64,000 nt of DNA from CANLBN01 sp050633825 (lineage in GTDB: Bacteria > Pseudomonadota > Gammaproteobacteria > Pseudomonadales > Cellvibrionaceae). The stretch is from positions 1-64,000 of the forward strand of contig JBOEHG010000009.1 in NCBI GenBank assembly GCA_050633825.1, given 5' to 3'. Every line of letters begins with the position of its first letter. Position 1 is the first letter of the stretch. The translations under genes were made by a program, and so were the position numbers. This document shows, piece after piece, positions 34,871-43,837 of this stretch. Below the pieces are notes generated by a model, which ran no database searches, was not told the DNA's origin, and was given only the letters and a program-made list of their open reading frames with translations.

Positions 34871-36321
34871 TATTTAGTCTCCAAGTCGACAATCCAAGTA
34901 TCTTTACTACCGCCACCTTGAGAAGAATTGACTACCAGTGAGCCTTTTTTCATCGCAACGCGTGTTAACCCACCTGTTGTGACGTAGCTATCTTTGCCTT
35001 GCAAAACAAAAGGCCTGAGATCCAAGTGTCTTGGCTCTACTTTACCACCACTGACTAATGTTGGCGCAGTTGAAAGTGCCAGTGTAGGTTGAGCAATATA
35101 ATTACGTGGATTTTTTTTAATATATTGTACAAATTCAGCTTGTTCTTTTTTGGTCGAATGAGGTCCAACCAACATACCATAGCCACCCGATTCGTTTGCC
35201 GGCTTAACGACTAATTGATCAATATTTTCGATCACATAGTCTCTTTGCTTTTTATCACTACAAAGAAAGGTTTCAACATTGGCAATAATAGGATCTTGGT
35301 CTAAATAGTATTTAATGACTTGCGGAATATAAGCATAAATCACCTTATCATCAGCAACACCAGCTCCAGGCGCATTTGCCATAGCAACTTTTCCGTCTTG
35401 CCATGCTTTCATAAGGCCGGGAACACCCAAAACAGAATCAGGGTTAAATACTTTTGGATCTAAAAACAAATCATCAATTCGGCGATAGATAACATCAACT
35501 CGTTCTAAGCCACCGATGGTTTTCATATAAACATAACCATTTTTCGCAACCGTTAAATCACTCCCTTCAACCAGCTCAACACCCATTTGCTGAGCCAAAA
35601 AGGCATGCTCAAAATAGGCCGAATTATAAATTCCAGGAGTTAACACAACGATCTCTGGATTATCAATATTAGGTGCTAAATCAGCTAAGGTTTTAGATAA
35701 CTGATCGGTATAATCATTAACTGGTAAAATATTATCGTGGGCGAATAATTCTGGGAGGACACGCTTGGTAATAGAACGGTTTTCCAACATATAGGATACA
35801 CCTGAAGGCACACGCAAATTATCTTCAAGGACATAAAATTCACCGTCACCATCACGGACTAAATCTGTTCCACAAATATGGGCCCAAACATTATGAGGTG
35901 TTGAAATACCGATGCACTCTTTACGAAAGTTAGTCGATTGCTCTAATAATTCTCGCGGAACAATACCATCTTTAATAATTTTTTGATCATGATATAAATC
36001 ATCAATAAAGAGGTTAAGTGCTTGTAGGCGCTGCATAAGACCATCAGCTGTTTTATGCCACTGTTTTGCCGAAATCGTCCTTGGAATAATATCAAACGGC
36101 CAAGAACGATCTATATTGCCTTCTTCGGTATACACTGTAAACGTGATGCCCATATCCTGTATTGCCGCATCAGCTAGCTGCTGGCGTCGCTGTACTTCAT
36201 TTTCATCAAGGGATTGAAGGTAGGAGGCAAGTTTTTTTGCCGGAAGGCGAGCATTACCAGGACTACTGATTAGCTCATCATAAAAGTTATCCGGCTGATA
36301 GTCTTTCCAGTTAATACTCAT
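34870..36321 (-). CDS. Circularly permuted type 2 ATP-grasp protein
   Basis: This 483-residue stand-alone ATP-grasp protein of the DUF404/DUF407 type has CIGISTPHNVWAHICGTDLVRDGDGEFYVLEDNLRVPSG, TPGIYNSAYFEHAFLAQQMGVELVEGSDL, RVDVIYRRIDDLFLDPKVF and the C-terminal VVKPANESGGYGMLVG, which supplies the ATP-binding Lys and Gly-rich loop. It is predicted to ligate a carboxylate to an amine; the substrate is unknown. It is the first gene of the cluster, 97 bp after an olsA-like gene. Because a fused paralogue exists 4.5 kb away, the cluster contains two non-identical ligases. Confidence 0.93.
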   Translation of the reverse strand: MSINWKDYQPDNFYDELISSPGNARLPAKKLASYLQSLDENEVQRRQQLADAAIQDMGITFTVYTEEGNIDRSWPFDIIPRTISAKQWHKTADGLMQRLQALNLFIDDLYHDQKIIKDGIVPRELLEQSTNFRKECIGISTPHNVWAHICGTDLVRDGDGEFYVLEDNLRVPSGVSYMLENRSITKRVLPELFAHDNILPVNDYTDQLSKTLADLAPNIDNPEIVVLTPGIYNSAYFEHAFLAQQMGVELVEGSDLTVAKNGYVYMKTIGGLERVDVIYRRIDDLFLDPKVFNPDSVLGVPGLMKAWQDGKVAMANAPGAGVADDKVIYAYIPQVIKYYLDQDPIIANVETFLCSDKKQRDYVIENIDQLVVKPANESGGYGMLVGPHSTKKEQAEFVQYIKKNPRNYIAQPTLALSTAPTLVSGGKVEPRHLDLRPFVLQGKDSYVTTGGLTRVAMKKGSLVVNSSQGGGSKDTWIVDLETK

Positions 36322-36418
36322 CTATTATCCAGAACAATAATTATGCCAATGGCGTATAAAGCTACAATAGAGAGAAAGTATCCAGCAGTTATTACTGGAT
36401 GTCAAAAAACTTTTGATT

Positions 36419-37240
36419 TTATAATGATTTAGCGTTTTCTAGGCTAGACTTTAAACCGCCTGAAACCTGCTGCCAACAATAATGTGTGCACTCTTTACGC
36501 GTTTCAAACTGTTCTAATGTCACCGGAGCATGCAAGGTCACTTCGACATCTGCTTTTGCTAAACCGAGCGCACCAAAAAAGTGCGAAGCAAATGGCATTG
36601 TGGCATACCACGCATAGTGATCACGCGTAAAACGGTCCATTGGTTTATTTTTATAATGTGTATATGAAATTGTCACAGGCTGAACAATAACAGCCGTTTC
36701 TGTTTTTTCTATAGATTGTAAAAGGCTGGATTTAAAAGGCTCTACGTGCTCACCTTCTGTACTGGTACCCTCTGGAAACAAAATAAGATTGCCTTTTTGA
36801 TCAAAGTGATCCGACATTATTTTTAACTGTTCTTTTACCTTTCGTCCTTTGCGCTCGAAGAACAGTGTATTTTGAATTTTTGCCAACCAACCTAATATAG
36901 GCCAAGTAGCCACTTCAGATTTAGCAATAAAGTAACCCGGTAGGATGCCACCTAAAACAAAAATATCTAAATAAGAAATGTGATTAACAAGATAAAGCGT
37001 TGGTCGTTTTTCTGAAACCTCACCCTTTATATGACAGCGCATTGAAAAAATCCAGCAGCACCCTCGGTGAAAACACATATAAAAGCGATCTAATTTCGAT
37101 GATAAAAACACACGAAAAAAAAGATAGCCAACTAACATAAAAGCTATCCAAGTAACTAATAGTAGTGTAGATAAGGCTGTTTTAAAAGTGTTGGATAATT
37201 TTTGGGGCTTAGTGTCTACATTGATTATTTCATCAGACAT
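36419..37240 (-). CDS. 1-acyl-sn-glycerol-3-phosphate acyltransferase family protein (OlsA/PlsC type)
   Basis: This 273-residue membrane-associated acyltransferase has an N-terminal transmembrane helix (STLLLVTWIAFMLVGYLFF) and the PlsC motifs NHISYLD (the HX4D-like box) near residue 87 and FPEGTSTEGEHV near residue 155. It overlaps the upstream GNAT-type acyltransferase by 8 bp. That pair matches olsB-olsA, in which OlsB makes lyso-ornithine lipid and OlsA adds the second acyl chain. The alternative is an ordinary lysophosphatidate acyltransferase. Confidence 0.85.
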   Translation of the reverse strand: MSDEIINVDTKPQKLSNTFKTALSTLLLVTWIAFMLVGYLFFRVFLSSKLDRFYMCFHRGCCWIFSMRCHIKGEVSEKRPTLYLVNHISYLDIFVLGGILPGYFIAKSEVATWPILGWLAKIQNTLFFERKGRKVKEQLKIMSDHFDQKGNLILFPEGTSTEGEHVEPFKSSLLQSIEKTETAVIVQPVTISYTHYKNKPMDRFTRDHYAWYATMPFASHFFGALGLAKADVEVTLHAPVTLEQFETRKECTHYCWQQVSGGLKSSLENAKSL

Positions 37241-38063
37241 GCATCACCAGGTTTGGATTTTTTTGTAACATATTTTTGGTTTCAACATAAATAGAAACGT
37301 AAACCGTATTAAAAGCCGAATCAATAATAGCAGCATCACTAATTTTTGCGCCGAGCTTTAAATATCCCCGCAATAATGTAGGCACTGACTTTTGCGCATC
37401 AGCCCAATCTGCATCAGGTTGGTATATTTCTTTCAAATCGATATAGTCATCAACCTTAGGAACAGGGCGTAGAAATTCTGGCGCTAAATGATGTTGGTAT
37501 AGGTAGTTTAAAATGGGTAAATGCTGATTAACATCTGTACCGCTAAAACTAGCACAGCCGAACATCACATCAATATGATTATCTTGTAAAAAAGTCATGG
37601 CGTATTTCCAAATCAGCATCAGAATAACACCACCGCGACCATTAGGATCAACACAAAAACGACTTAATTCAAGAGAACGGCCATAGAAATTATGTAGCCG
37701 TGACAAATCAAATGTTTCTTCTGTATAAAAATGCTGTCCCGGCTTTAAGCATTCGTTAAAAAACAAACGCAGTGTTCCGACTACTTTTGGCTGTTCATCA
37801 GCACGGGTATCCACAACAATGACATGAAAGCCAGCATCATCCCATTGATCAATATCGCGCTTAGCTTCCACCATTTCAGCACTGGGATTACCATGCTTTT
37901 CGTCGTAAAACACTTGGTAACGCAGTGCTTGTGCTGCTTGAACTTCTTCGGCATTCATCGCGAAACGAACTTCATAACGCCCAGCTGAGATTGCAGGCTG
38001 AATAACAAGGTCTTCCAAAAAGGAAAAACGATCAACTGTTTCGATAGATTCAATAGCACTCAT
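37233..38063 (-). CDS. Ornithine-acyl-ACP N-acyltransferase-like protein (OlsB type)
   Basis: This ~276-residue protein of the OlsB family, a GNAT-fold N-acyltransferase, has the YEVRFAMNAEEVQAAQALRYQVFYDE entry strand, VVGTLRLFFNE, LELSRFCVDPNGRGGVILMLIWK (the acyl-carrier binding loop) and MFGCASFSGTDV. The family uses acyl-ACP and ornithine in ornithine-lipid synthesis. It is coupled by overlap to the PlsC-type acyltransferase. The second of two adjacent ATGs is given. Ornithine as the substrate is inferred from the family and the pairing; an autoinducer-like acylation cannot be ruled out. Confidence 0.85.
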   Translation of the reverse strand: MSAIESIETVDRFSFLEDLVIQPAISAGRYEVRFAMNAEEVQAAQALRYQVFYDEKHGNPSAEMVEAKRDIDQWDDAGFHVIVVDTRADEQPKVVGTLRLFFNECLKPGQHFYTEETFDLSRLHNFYGRSLELSRFCVDPNGRGGVILMLIWKYAMTFLQDNHIDVMFGCASFSGTDVNQHLPILNYLYQHHLAPEFLRPVPKVDDYIDLKEIYQPDADWADAQKSVPTLLRGYLKLGAKISDAAIIDSAFNTVYVSIYVETKNMLQKNPNLVMHV

Positions 38064-38158
38064 CATTAACTACCTCTATATCCTGATGGGTAAAAGGATA
38101 CTACTTTCAGATTCATATTATTTATTTGCTTAAGACATTGAGACACAATAATTACTTA

Positions 38159-38698
38159 CTATGCAGATTCTTTAACTGTTTCTTCATGAACTATCGTTGA
38201 TGGCGCAACCCCAAAATGATCATCAATATGCTCTCCTGAAAAGCGCATCATTGCTGCCATTAGCGCATAGTGGTGTACACTGTGGCCCTGTAAGAACTGT
38301 AACTCACGACCTAATGAGGATTCAGTAATCTCGCCTTCTGGCGCGGCCACATCATTACACATCAGTATTTTAAGCGATTGTCCGGCATTTGACTCACTTT
38401 TTAGGTTTATTAGGAAATCTTGTAACTGTTCTATAATAGTTATTGCATAGTCTCTATCTGTTTCCAGCTGACAGTCTCTCTGACGCTGATCATAGTCAAT
38501 CAAGCCCGCTGTAAAATCACGCTTGAAGCAGATATAGTGATCCAGGATATGCCTTAGATGTTTACCCATAGACGATTCAAAGTAAGGACGCTGAATTTGG
38601 GTATATTTCTCTGCTGACAAGCCCGCTAACAAATCAGCTGCCGCCGCTAGTGTAGTGAGATTGCTGTCAATGAGGGCCTGTAAATGTGTATCGCTCAA
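38159..38698 (-). CDS. DinB-like four-helix bundle protein
   Basis: This 179-residue protein has the DinB/YfiT-like helical fold: GKHLRHILDHYICF places a His in the first long helix and FLQGHSVHHYALMAAMM supplies the C-terminal His pair, a likely metal site. Members are usually thiol-dependent transferases or have no known role. It is upstream of, and on the same strand as, the olsB-like gene, with a ~95-bp gap. The ATG at 38698 gives the full helix one. Function unknown. Confidence 0.8.
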   Translation of the reverse strand: MSDTHLQALIDSNLTTLAAAADLLAGLSAEKYTQIQRPYFESSMGKHLRHILDHYICFKRDFTAGLIDYDQRQRDCQLETDRDYAITIIEQLQDFLINLKSESNAGQSLKILMCNDVAAPEGEITESSLGRELQFLQGHSVHHYALMAAMMRFSGEHIDDHFGVAPSTIVHEETVKESA

Positions 38699-38938
38699 AA
38701 GAGTGCTCCAAATGTTCCTGTCTGTGATTTTTGTTAATCAGTAGTTAAGGGCTATGACCGCAGGTGCCTATAATAATTCAGATTTATTATATTTGCATGA
38801 GTCAGATCAAATTTGAGACGACTGAATTGTAAAAGAATGGTAATTATGGGCATAATGCCGCGTTTTTACACTGATACGGGAACAATACTGACCTTTATCA
38901 GGTCCGAGTGTGTATAAAAAGGTCCTTCCGGATAATCA

Positions 38939-39466
38939 ATGCCAAGAAAAATCTTTAAACGCTTTATCCCCCACCCTAGCCGTATTAAAGGGAATCCGAG
39001 CTTACGTTTTCTTGGTCCAATACTCGAAGACCCCAACTTATTCCATTTAAACCGCTATTCGGTGTCTATGGCATTTCTTATTGGTGTTTTTTTAGCATTT
39101 TTCCCCCTGCCGGGACAAATGGCGCTAGCTGCTTTTATCGCTTTTTGGGTCAGGTGTAATCTGCCTATTGCTGTTGCCTTAGTGTGGATAACCAACCCTA
39201 TCACCATTCCACCCATTTTCTTTGCCACGTATAAATTGGGCAGCTGGTTATTAGATACTCAACCTCACCTCTATGGAGGCACTATCTCATGGCAGTGGAT
39301 TAACGCAGAATTAGGCCGAATCTGGAAGCCACTATTGGTAGGGTCATTATGTGCAGGTAGCTTCTTTTCACTGCTCAGTTATTTTTCTATTCGATACTTA
39401 TGGCGTTTCTACGTCATATATCAATGGAAACATCGGCAACGTAAACGCTTAAAAAATCAATCATAG
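38939..39466 (+). CDS. DUF2062 membrane protein
   Basis: This 175-residue protein has the DUF2062 signature: RYSVSMAFLIGVFLAFFPLPGQMALAAFIAFWVRCNLPIAVALVWITNPIT, with two or three hydrophobic helices, and a C-terminal hydrophobic segment (LLVGSLCAGSFFSLLSYF). The last ~20 residues are very basic. The function of this family is unknown; it is membrane-located. The gene overlaps the convergent lolE by 10 bp at the 3' ends. The same neighbourhood (DUF2062, lolCDE, PilZ) exists in Pseudomonas. Confidence 0.9.
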   Translation: MPRKIFKRFIPHPSRIKGNPSLRFLGPILEDPNLFHLNRYSVSMAFLIGVFLAFFPLPGQMALAAFIAFWVRCNLPIAVALVWITNPITIPPIFFATYKLGSWLLDTQPHLYGGTISWQWINAELGRIWKPLLVGSLCAGSFFSLLSYFSIRYLWRFYVIYQWKHRQRKRLKNQS

Positions 39467-40707
39467 CGTAAGGCATCAGCTGGCTGCAGGCTGGCTGCTT
39501 TTCTGGCCGGATAAATAGTCGCCAAAAGACTCATCATTAAAGAAACAAAACACACCAACACAATATCGTTAAATTGCAGTGATGATGGTAAAAAGCTGAC
39601 GGGGTAAATATCAGATTCTAGAAATTTAATCCCTAAAAAAGACTCTAGTGAAGCAACCATATTTTCAACGGATAGAGCTAATAGAATCCCGAGCAACGCT
39701 CCTATAATTGTTCCAATAACGCCGATAACTGCACCTTGCACAATAAAGATGGCCGTTACTTGACCATTACTAATACCCAATGTTCTCAATACTGCTATAT
39801 CTTTTTGTTTATCCACAACAACCATAACCAAAGTCGAGACAACATTAAAAGCAGCGATGGCAATAATTAAGAGTAATAATAAGCTCACCAAGCTTTTTGA
39901 CATACGAATAGCATAATAAATATTACCGTGAGTACGAGTCCAATCACTGGTGTAAAAGCCTATAGGTAATTCCGCACGCAGCATTGAGGCAACCTGAGCC
40001 GCCGCAAATAAATCATCCACTTTGATATGTAAACCTGATACTTCTGTAGAACCATTATTCAAACTAGCAGCCTTATTAAGACCAAGTAATGCAAGAGAGT
40101 GATCTAACTCTGTACCTGTGGTAAATATATCAACAACCGTTAAACGCTGTATTGCTGGTGGTTGCTGTGTATTTTCTGCACGCGGTACGATAACTGTTAT
40201 AGCATCATTTAAATTGACATTTAATTTTTTTGCTAAGCCACTACCCAATGCAATAACTTGTGCTGAATTATTAAGTGTTTTTAAAGTGTCACTACCCAGA
40301 TAATCATTAATGCTCGATACTGTAGTCTCATATTCTGCATCCATTCCATAAACAAGAGCAGGCTGTGTATTTCGTCCCTGATGCAACATAACTTGTAATT
40401 CAACAAAAGGCGTAGCCGCGAGCACCCTCTCAGACTCAAGTACTGTTTGTCGTAACGCTTTCCAATCATTTAATTTTGATGAGTTATTTGTTGAAGGATA
40501 ATACAAGGTGACCTGAGGCATTATATTTAAAATACGCTCTTTTAATTCTTTATCGAACCCATTCATTACCGACAATACTGTAATCAACAACGCAACACCT
40601 AAGACAATGCCTGTCATAGCAATTGCAGAGATAAATGAAACTGAACGGCTACGGCGGCGCGTTAACGTATAACGCAATCCGATAAATAAACTGACCGGGT
40701 GTAACAT
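39457..40707 (-). CDS. lolE: Lipoprotein-releasing ABC transporter permease (LolE/LolC type)
   Basis: This 416-residue inner-membrane permease of the LolCDE complex releases lipoproteins from the inner membrane to LolA. The N-terminal SLFIGLRYTLTRRRSRSVSFISAIAMTGIVLGVALLITVLSVMNGF, with its first transmembrane helix, is followed by a large periplasmic domain (~residues 50-265) and three C-terminal helices. It is the third gene of the operon lolC-lolD-lolE. LolC and LolE are homologous and are assigned here by order only. Confidence 0.92.
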   Translation of the reverse strand: MLHPVSLFIGLRYTLTRRRSRSVSFISAIAMTGIVLGVALLITVLSVMNGFDKELKERILNIMPQVTLYYPSTNNSSKLNDWKALRQTVLESERVLAATPFVELQVMLHQGRNTQPALVYGMDAEYETTVSSINDYLGSDTLKTLNNSAQVIALGSGLAKKLNVNLNDAITVIVPRAENTQQPPAIQRLTVVDIFTTGTELDHSLALLGLNKAASLNNGSTEVSGLHIKVDDLFAAAQVASMLRAELPIGFYTSDWTRTHGNIYYAIRMSKSLVSLLLLLIIAIAAFNVVSTLVMVVVDKQKDIAVLRTLGISNGQVTAIFIVQGAVIGVIGTIIGALLGILLALSVENMVASLESFLGIKFLESDIYPVSFLPSSLQFNDIVLVCFVSLMMSLLATIYPARKAASLQPADALRYD

Positions 40708-40716
40708 CGCTATACC

Positions 40717-41412
40717 TTAATCAGATGTAGATAATTCATGTAACTCACCCTGTTTTAGCTCAAGCACTCTGTCCATCGTATTAGCCAGTTGACGATCATG
40801 AGTCACAACCACAAAGCTTAATTGAAAATCTCGGTTTAATTCCCACATTAAACTTTCAATTGATTTAGCCGTCTCTTGATCTAAATTACCCGTAGGCTCA
40901 TCCATTAAAACACAGGCGGGTCGTGTAACAATGGCTCTTGCAATGGCAACCCGTTGCCTTTCCCCTCCCGACAATTCTGAAGGTTTATGATCAAGACGCT
41001 GCCCCAAACCAACCTTTTCCAAAATCTCAATTGCTTTTTCCTTCGCATCAAGGACAGGCTGTTTACCAATTAACAATGGCATTGCTACGTTTTCTAATGC
41101 AGTAAATTCGCCTAATAAATGGTGAAACTGGTAAACAAAACCTAAATAACGATTACGTAATAGACCTCGTGCATTTTCATCTAAATTAGCTAGTGACTGT
41201 CCGCCTACCCACGCCTCGCCTGAACTAGGAATATCCAAACCACCCAATAAATTTAATAGGGTACTTTTACCCGAACCAGAGCTACCAATAATGGCAACAC
41301 GCTCACCACGATTAACTTTAAGATTAATATCACGTAACACTTGAACTTGCTGTGGGCCTTCACTATAAACTTTTTTTAGATGTTCACAGGCAAGCACTGT
41401 TGACTGAGTCAT
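40717..41412 (-). CDS. lolD: Lipoprotein-releasing ABC transporter ATPase LolD
   Basis: This 231-residue ABC ATPase of the LolCDE complex has Walker A GSSGSGKST near residue 42, the signature LSGGERQRVAIARA near 143, Walker B ACVLMDEPTGNLD near 165, and the H-loop VVVTHDRQ. Genes for both permease subunits flank it at 9 and 27 bp. It energises the extraction of outer-membrane-directed lipoproteins, such as the lipoprotein candidates found elsewhere in this window. Confidence 0.96.
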   Translation of the reverse strand: MTQSTVLACEHLKKVYSEGPQQVQVLRDINLKVNRGERVAIIGSSGSGKSTLLNLLGGLDIPSSGEAWVGGQSLANLDENARGLLRNRYLGFVYQFHHLLGEFTALENVAMPLLIGKQPVLDAKEKAIEILEKVGLGQRLDHKPSELSGGERQRVAIARAIVTRPACVLMDEPTGNLDQETAKSIESLMWELNRDFQLSFVVVTHDRQLANTMDRVLELKQGELHELSTSD

Positions 41413-41439
41413 AAAACAGACCTATTTATTATTTTTTCA

Positions 41440-42681
41440 CTATTCATAACGTAACACTTCAGCAGGTTCAACTTTTGATGCGCGGTAAGCGGGATATAAG
41501 GTAGCCAAAAGGCTCATCACAATACCAGCACCACAAATAATAAAGACATCTGACCAACGAAACTCTGACGGTATTTGTGTAATAAAATATACATTAGGAT
41601 CAAAAACATAAAGACCTAACACATGTTCAAACCAACTAATCAAATCACTTATGTTCAATGCCAGCAAAGAGCCCAAAACACCACCCACAAAAATCCCTAC
41701 AATACCGATCGTACTACCTTGTATGATAAACACGGTCATAATCTCACGTGTACTCATACCTAAAGTACGTAGCACTGCAATATCACTTCGCTTATCGGAA
41801 ACCATTAAGACTAAACTGGTCACAATATTCAGTGCGGCAACACCGATGATAATCATTAACAATAATGTCACCATACGTTTTTCCAGTTTTAATGCCTGAA
41901 ATAAACTCCCCTGAGTTTGGCTCCAATCCCTCAGCTCATAATTATCGCCCAACTGAACAGACAAAGAATCAACAATCTCCCCCGACTTATATATATCCGT
42001 TGTCTGCAAACGTAGCCCTTGAACTTTTTTTCCATAGCGGAATAATCGTTGAGCATCATTAAGGTGAATAAGACCTAAGGATTGGTCAACTTGAGCGCCC
42101 ACTTCGAAAAGCCCAATAACCGTAAAGCGTTTTACTCGGGGAAATAGGCCAGCCGGTGTTACTGAGACTTGTGGTAATGTCATTACAAGCGAATCACCAA
42201 TATGAAGATCGAGATAACGGGCAACTAGGCTGCCAAGAATAATGCCAAATTCGCCTGATTTTAAATCGTGTAACTGACCACCCTGCATATAATTTGAAAT
42301 AACAGAAACATTTGCTTCTTCTTCGGGCAAAATACCTTGGAGCTCAATACCGTAAACACCCCTGTCAGACCCTAACATCACAAAACCACCAATATAGGGA
42401 GCAGCTGCCAATACATCAGGCAATAGCTCCACTTCATCAGCAACGGTTTGCCAAGCTTTCATCTTCGGCAACTTATCAACAAAGACATGGGGTACCACAC
42501 TTAAAATTCGCTGCTTTATTTCACGATCAAAACCATTCATAACAGATAAAACGATAATGAGTGCAAGTGTACCTAGCGCCATACCCAATAGAGAAAAACC
42601 ACTGACAAAAGATATAAACTGGTTTCTACGTTTAGATCGTGTGTAGCGTAAGCCAATGAAAATGGAGGTATTTCTTATCAT
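41440..42681 (-). CDS. lolC: Lipoprotein-releasing ABC transporter permease (LolC type)
   Basis: This ~413-residue permease is homologous to LolE: RNTSIFIGLRYTRSKRRNQFISFVSGFSLLGMALGTLALIIVLSVMNGF, a periplasmic domain, and three C-terminal helices. It is first in the lolCDE operon. The ATG at 42681 matches the family N-terminus. A possible -10 TATAAT sits 6 bases before it, so either the message is leaderless or the true start is the ATG at 42714, 11 codons upstream. No clear ribosome site exists for either, and a functional choice cannot be made by eye. Confidence 0.9.
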   Translation of the reverse strand: MIRNTSIFIGLRYTRSKRRNQFISFVSGFSLLGMALGTLALIIVLSVMNGFDREIKQRILSVVPHVFVDKLPKMKAWQTVADEVELLPDVLAAAPYIGGFVMLGSDRGVYGIELQGILPEEEANVSVISNYMQGGQLHDLKSGEFGIILGSLVARYLDLHIGDSLVMTLPQVSVTPAGLFPRVKRFTVIGLFEVGAQVDQSLGLIHLNDAQRLFRYGKKVQGLRLQTTDIYKSGEIVDSLSVQLGDNYELRDWSQTQGSLFQALKLEKRMVTLLLMIIIGVAALNIVTSLVLMVSDKRSDIAVLRTLGMSTREIMTVFIIQGSTIGIVGIFVGGVLGSLLALNISDLISWFEHVLGLYVFDPNVYFITQIPSEFRWSDVFIICGAGIVMSLLATLYPAYRASKVEPAEVLRYE

Positions 42682-42851
42682 GGGGGCATTATAGTCATAA
42701 TGACAACGATTCATACTCTTTTAGGCTAGAGTCTTGTTAGTACTCATTGTAAGCAAAACTCTCTTAACCCTTAAAGTTCAAACCTGACAAACTCAAATTT
42801 ACTGCTACACTCAAAGAACGCGATTTTTATAAGTGAAATTAAGGGCAATCT

Positions 42852-43427
42852 ATGACTGAAAAACGCCAATTTTTTAGAATCCAGCAAGACGTTATCTTTA
42901 ATTTCAAATGTGTCAATACAGACTCTGTCACCCATATAAGCCCGGAACAACATTTCGACCACGCCAGCGCCTTAGGTCTGTTTTCTCAATTTCAGCAACT
43001 TGATAACGACTCTCATGCCACACTTGAACATATTCGTAAGGAAAACCTTCCAGTTGCGGATTACTTAGAAATGCTCAATCAAAAAATGAATCTACTATCG
43101 CAGCAGATGTTGGCAAATGAAGCCGTATCCGTGAATGATACTGATAGTGGACGTATTGACCTAAGCCAAGGGGGGATAGGCTTTACAACCAGTCACCCTA
43201 TTGGTATTGAGAGCTGGTTAGCACTAAAATTGGTCTTTTTGCCTTCATATATCGGGTTACTCACCTATGCTCAAGTTACCCGAAACCAGCTACAAGAAGA
43301 TGGCAGCTACTTAATTGGAGCTCGTTTTCATCAATTGAATGAAGAGCAGGAACGCATACTTTCTAGACAGGTCATCCAGACCCAATTAGTCGAAAAGAGA
43401 CAACAAAAAAGCCAAGTTCATCACTAA
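42852..43427 (+). CDS. PilZ domain protein
   Basis: This 191-residue protein starts with EKRQFFRIQQ, the RxxxR-type c-di-GMP contact of PilZ domains, and carries DLSQGGIGF (the D/NxSxxG motif) near residue 98 with VTRNQLQEDGSYLIGARF as the last strands. Between them lies a ~70-residue helical insertion. c-di-GMP binding is inferred from the two motifs. It is transcribed divergently from lolCDE, as in Pseudomonas. It could act with the EAL-HDOD protein in the same window, but that is speculative. Confidence 0.9.
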   Translation: MTEKRQFFRIQQDVIFNFKCVNTDSVTHISPEQHFDHASALGLFSQFQQLDNDSHATLEHIRKENLPVADYLEMLNQKMNLLSQQMLANEAVSVNDTDSGRIDLSQGGIGFTTSHPIGIESWLALKLVFLPSYIGLLTYAQVTRNQLQEDGSYLIGARFHQLNEEQERILSRQVIQTQLVEKRQQKSQVHH

Positions 43428-43513
43428 TTAGCGCCTAATTCTCTTCACCAATAGATTTATACCATCAATTACAATAATATAGATAGTAATCAATAGCTTA
43501 AAAGGTGTTTATT

Positions 43514-43822
43514 ATGCGCATTCTCACTACCACACTACTCTGTGGTCTTGCCTTAATGTTTTCAGGCGCAGCCTCTTTTGCGGAAACAGTGTATGTGCCT
43601 ATTGGACAGCAAGGTGGCGACAGACAAACACTTGAAAAGCCCGAACAAGGCATGACTAAGACTCAAGTAGAACAACGATTCGGTCAACCCAGAGAATGGC
43701 GAGACGCTGTTGGTCAACCCCCCATTTCAAGTTGGGTCTACGATGAATTCACCGTTTATTTTGAATACCAACATGTGATTCATAGTGTACTTAAACATCG
43801 CCCTATCAATACGGCCCCATAA
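43514..43822 (+). CDS. Small exported OmlA/SmpA-like protein
   Basis: This ~102-residue protein has a signal peptide (ILTTTLLCGLALMFSGAASFA) followed by a short domain with GMTKTQVEQRFGQP, the motif of SmpA/OmlA (BamE-like) proteins, and WVYDEFTVYFEY. AAGGTG precedes the ATG at 43514; a GTG three codons earlier is the alternative. It has no lipobox, so it is probably periplasmic. It ends 16 bp before the convergent nhaA. Function unknown beyond the domain similarity. Confidence 0.8.
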   Translation: MRILTTTLLCGLALMFSGAASFAETVYVPIGQQGGDRQTLEKPEQGMTKTQVEQRFGQPREWRDAVGQPPISSWVYDEFTVYFEYQHVIHSVLKHRPINTAP

Positions 43823-43837
43823 GCACCCTCGAGGAAT

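Noticed and set aside
36379..36399. Possible terminator hairpin ATCCAG...CTGGAT between the olsA-like gene and the ATP-grasp gene
   Set aside because: The stem is only 6 bp, and on the minus strand the T-rich run lies before the hairpin rather than after it. Termination is possible but cannot be asserted, so operon continuity is left open.
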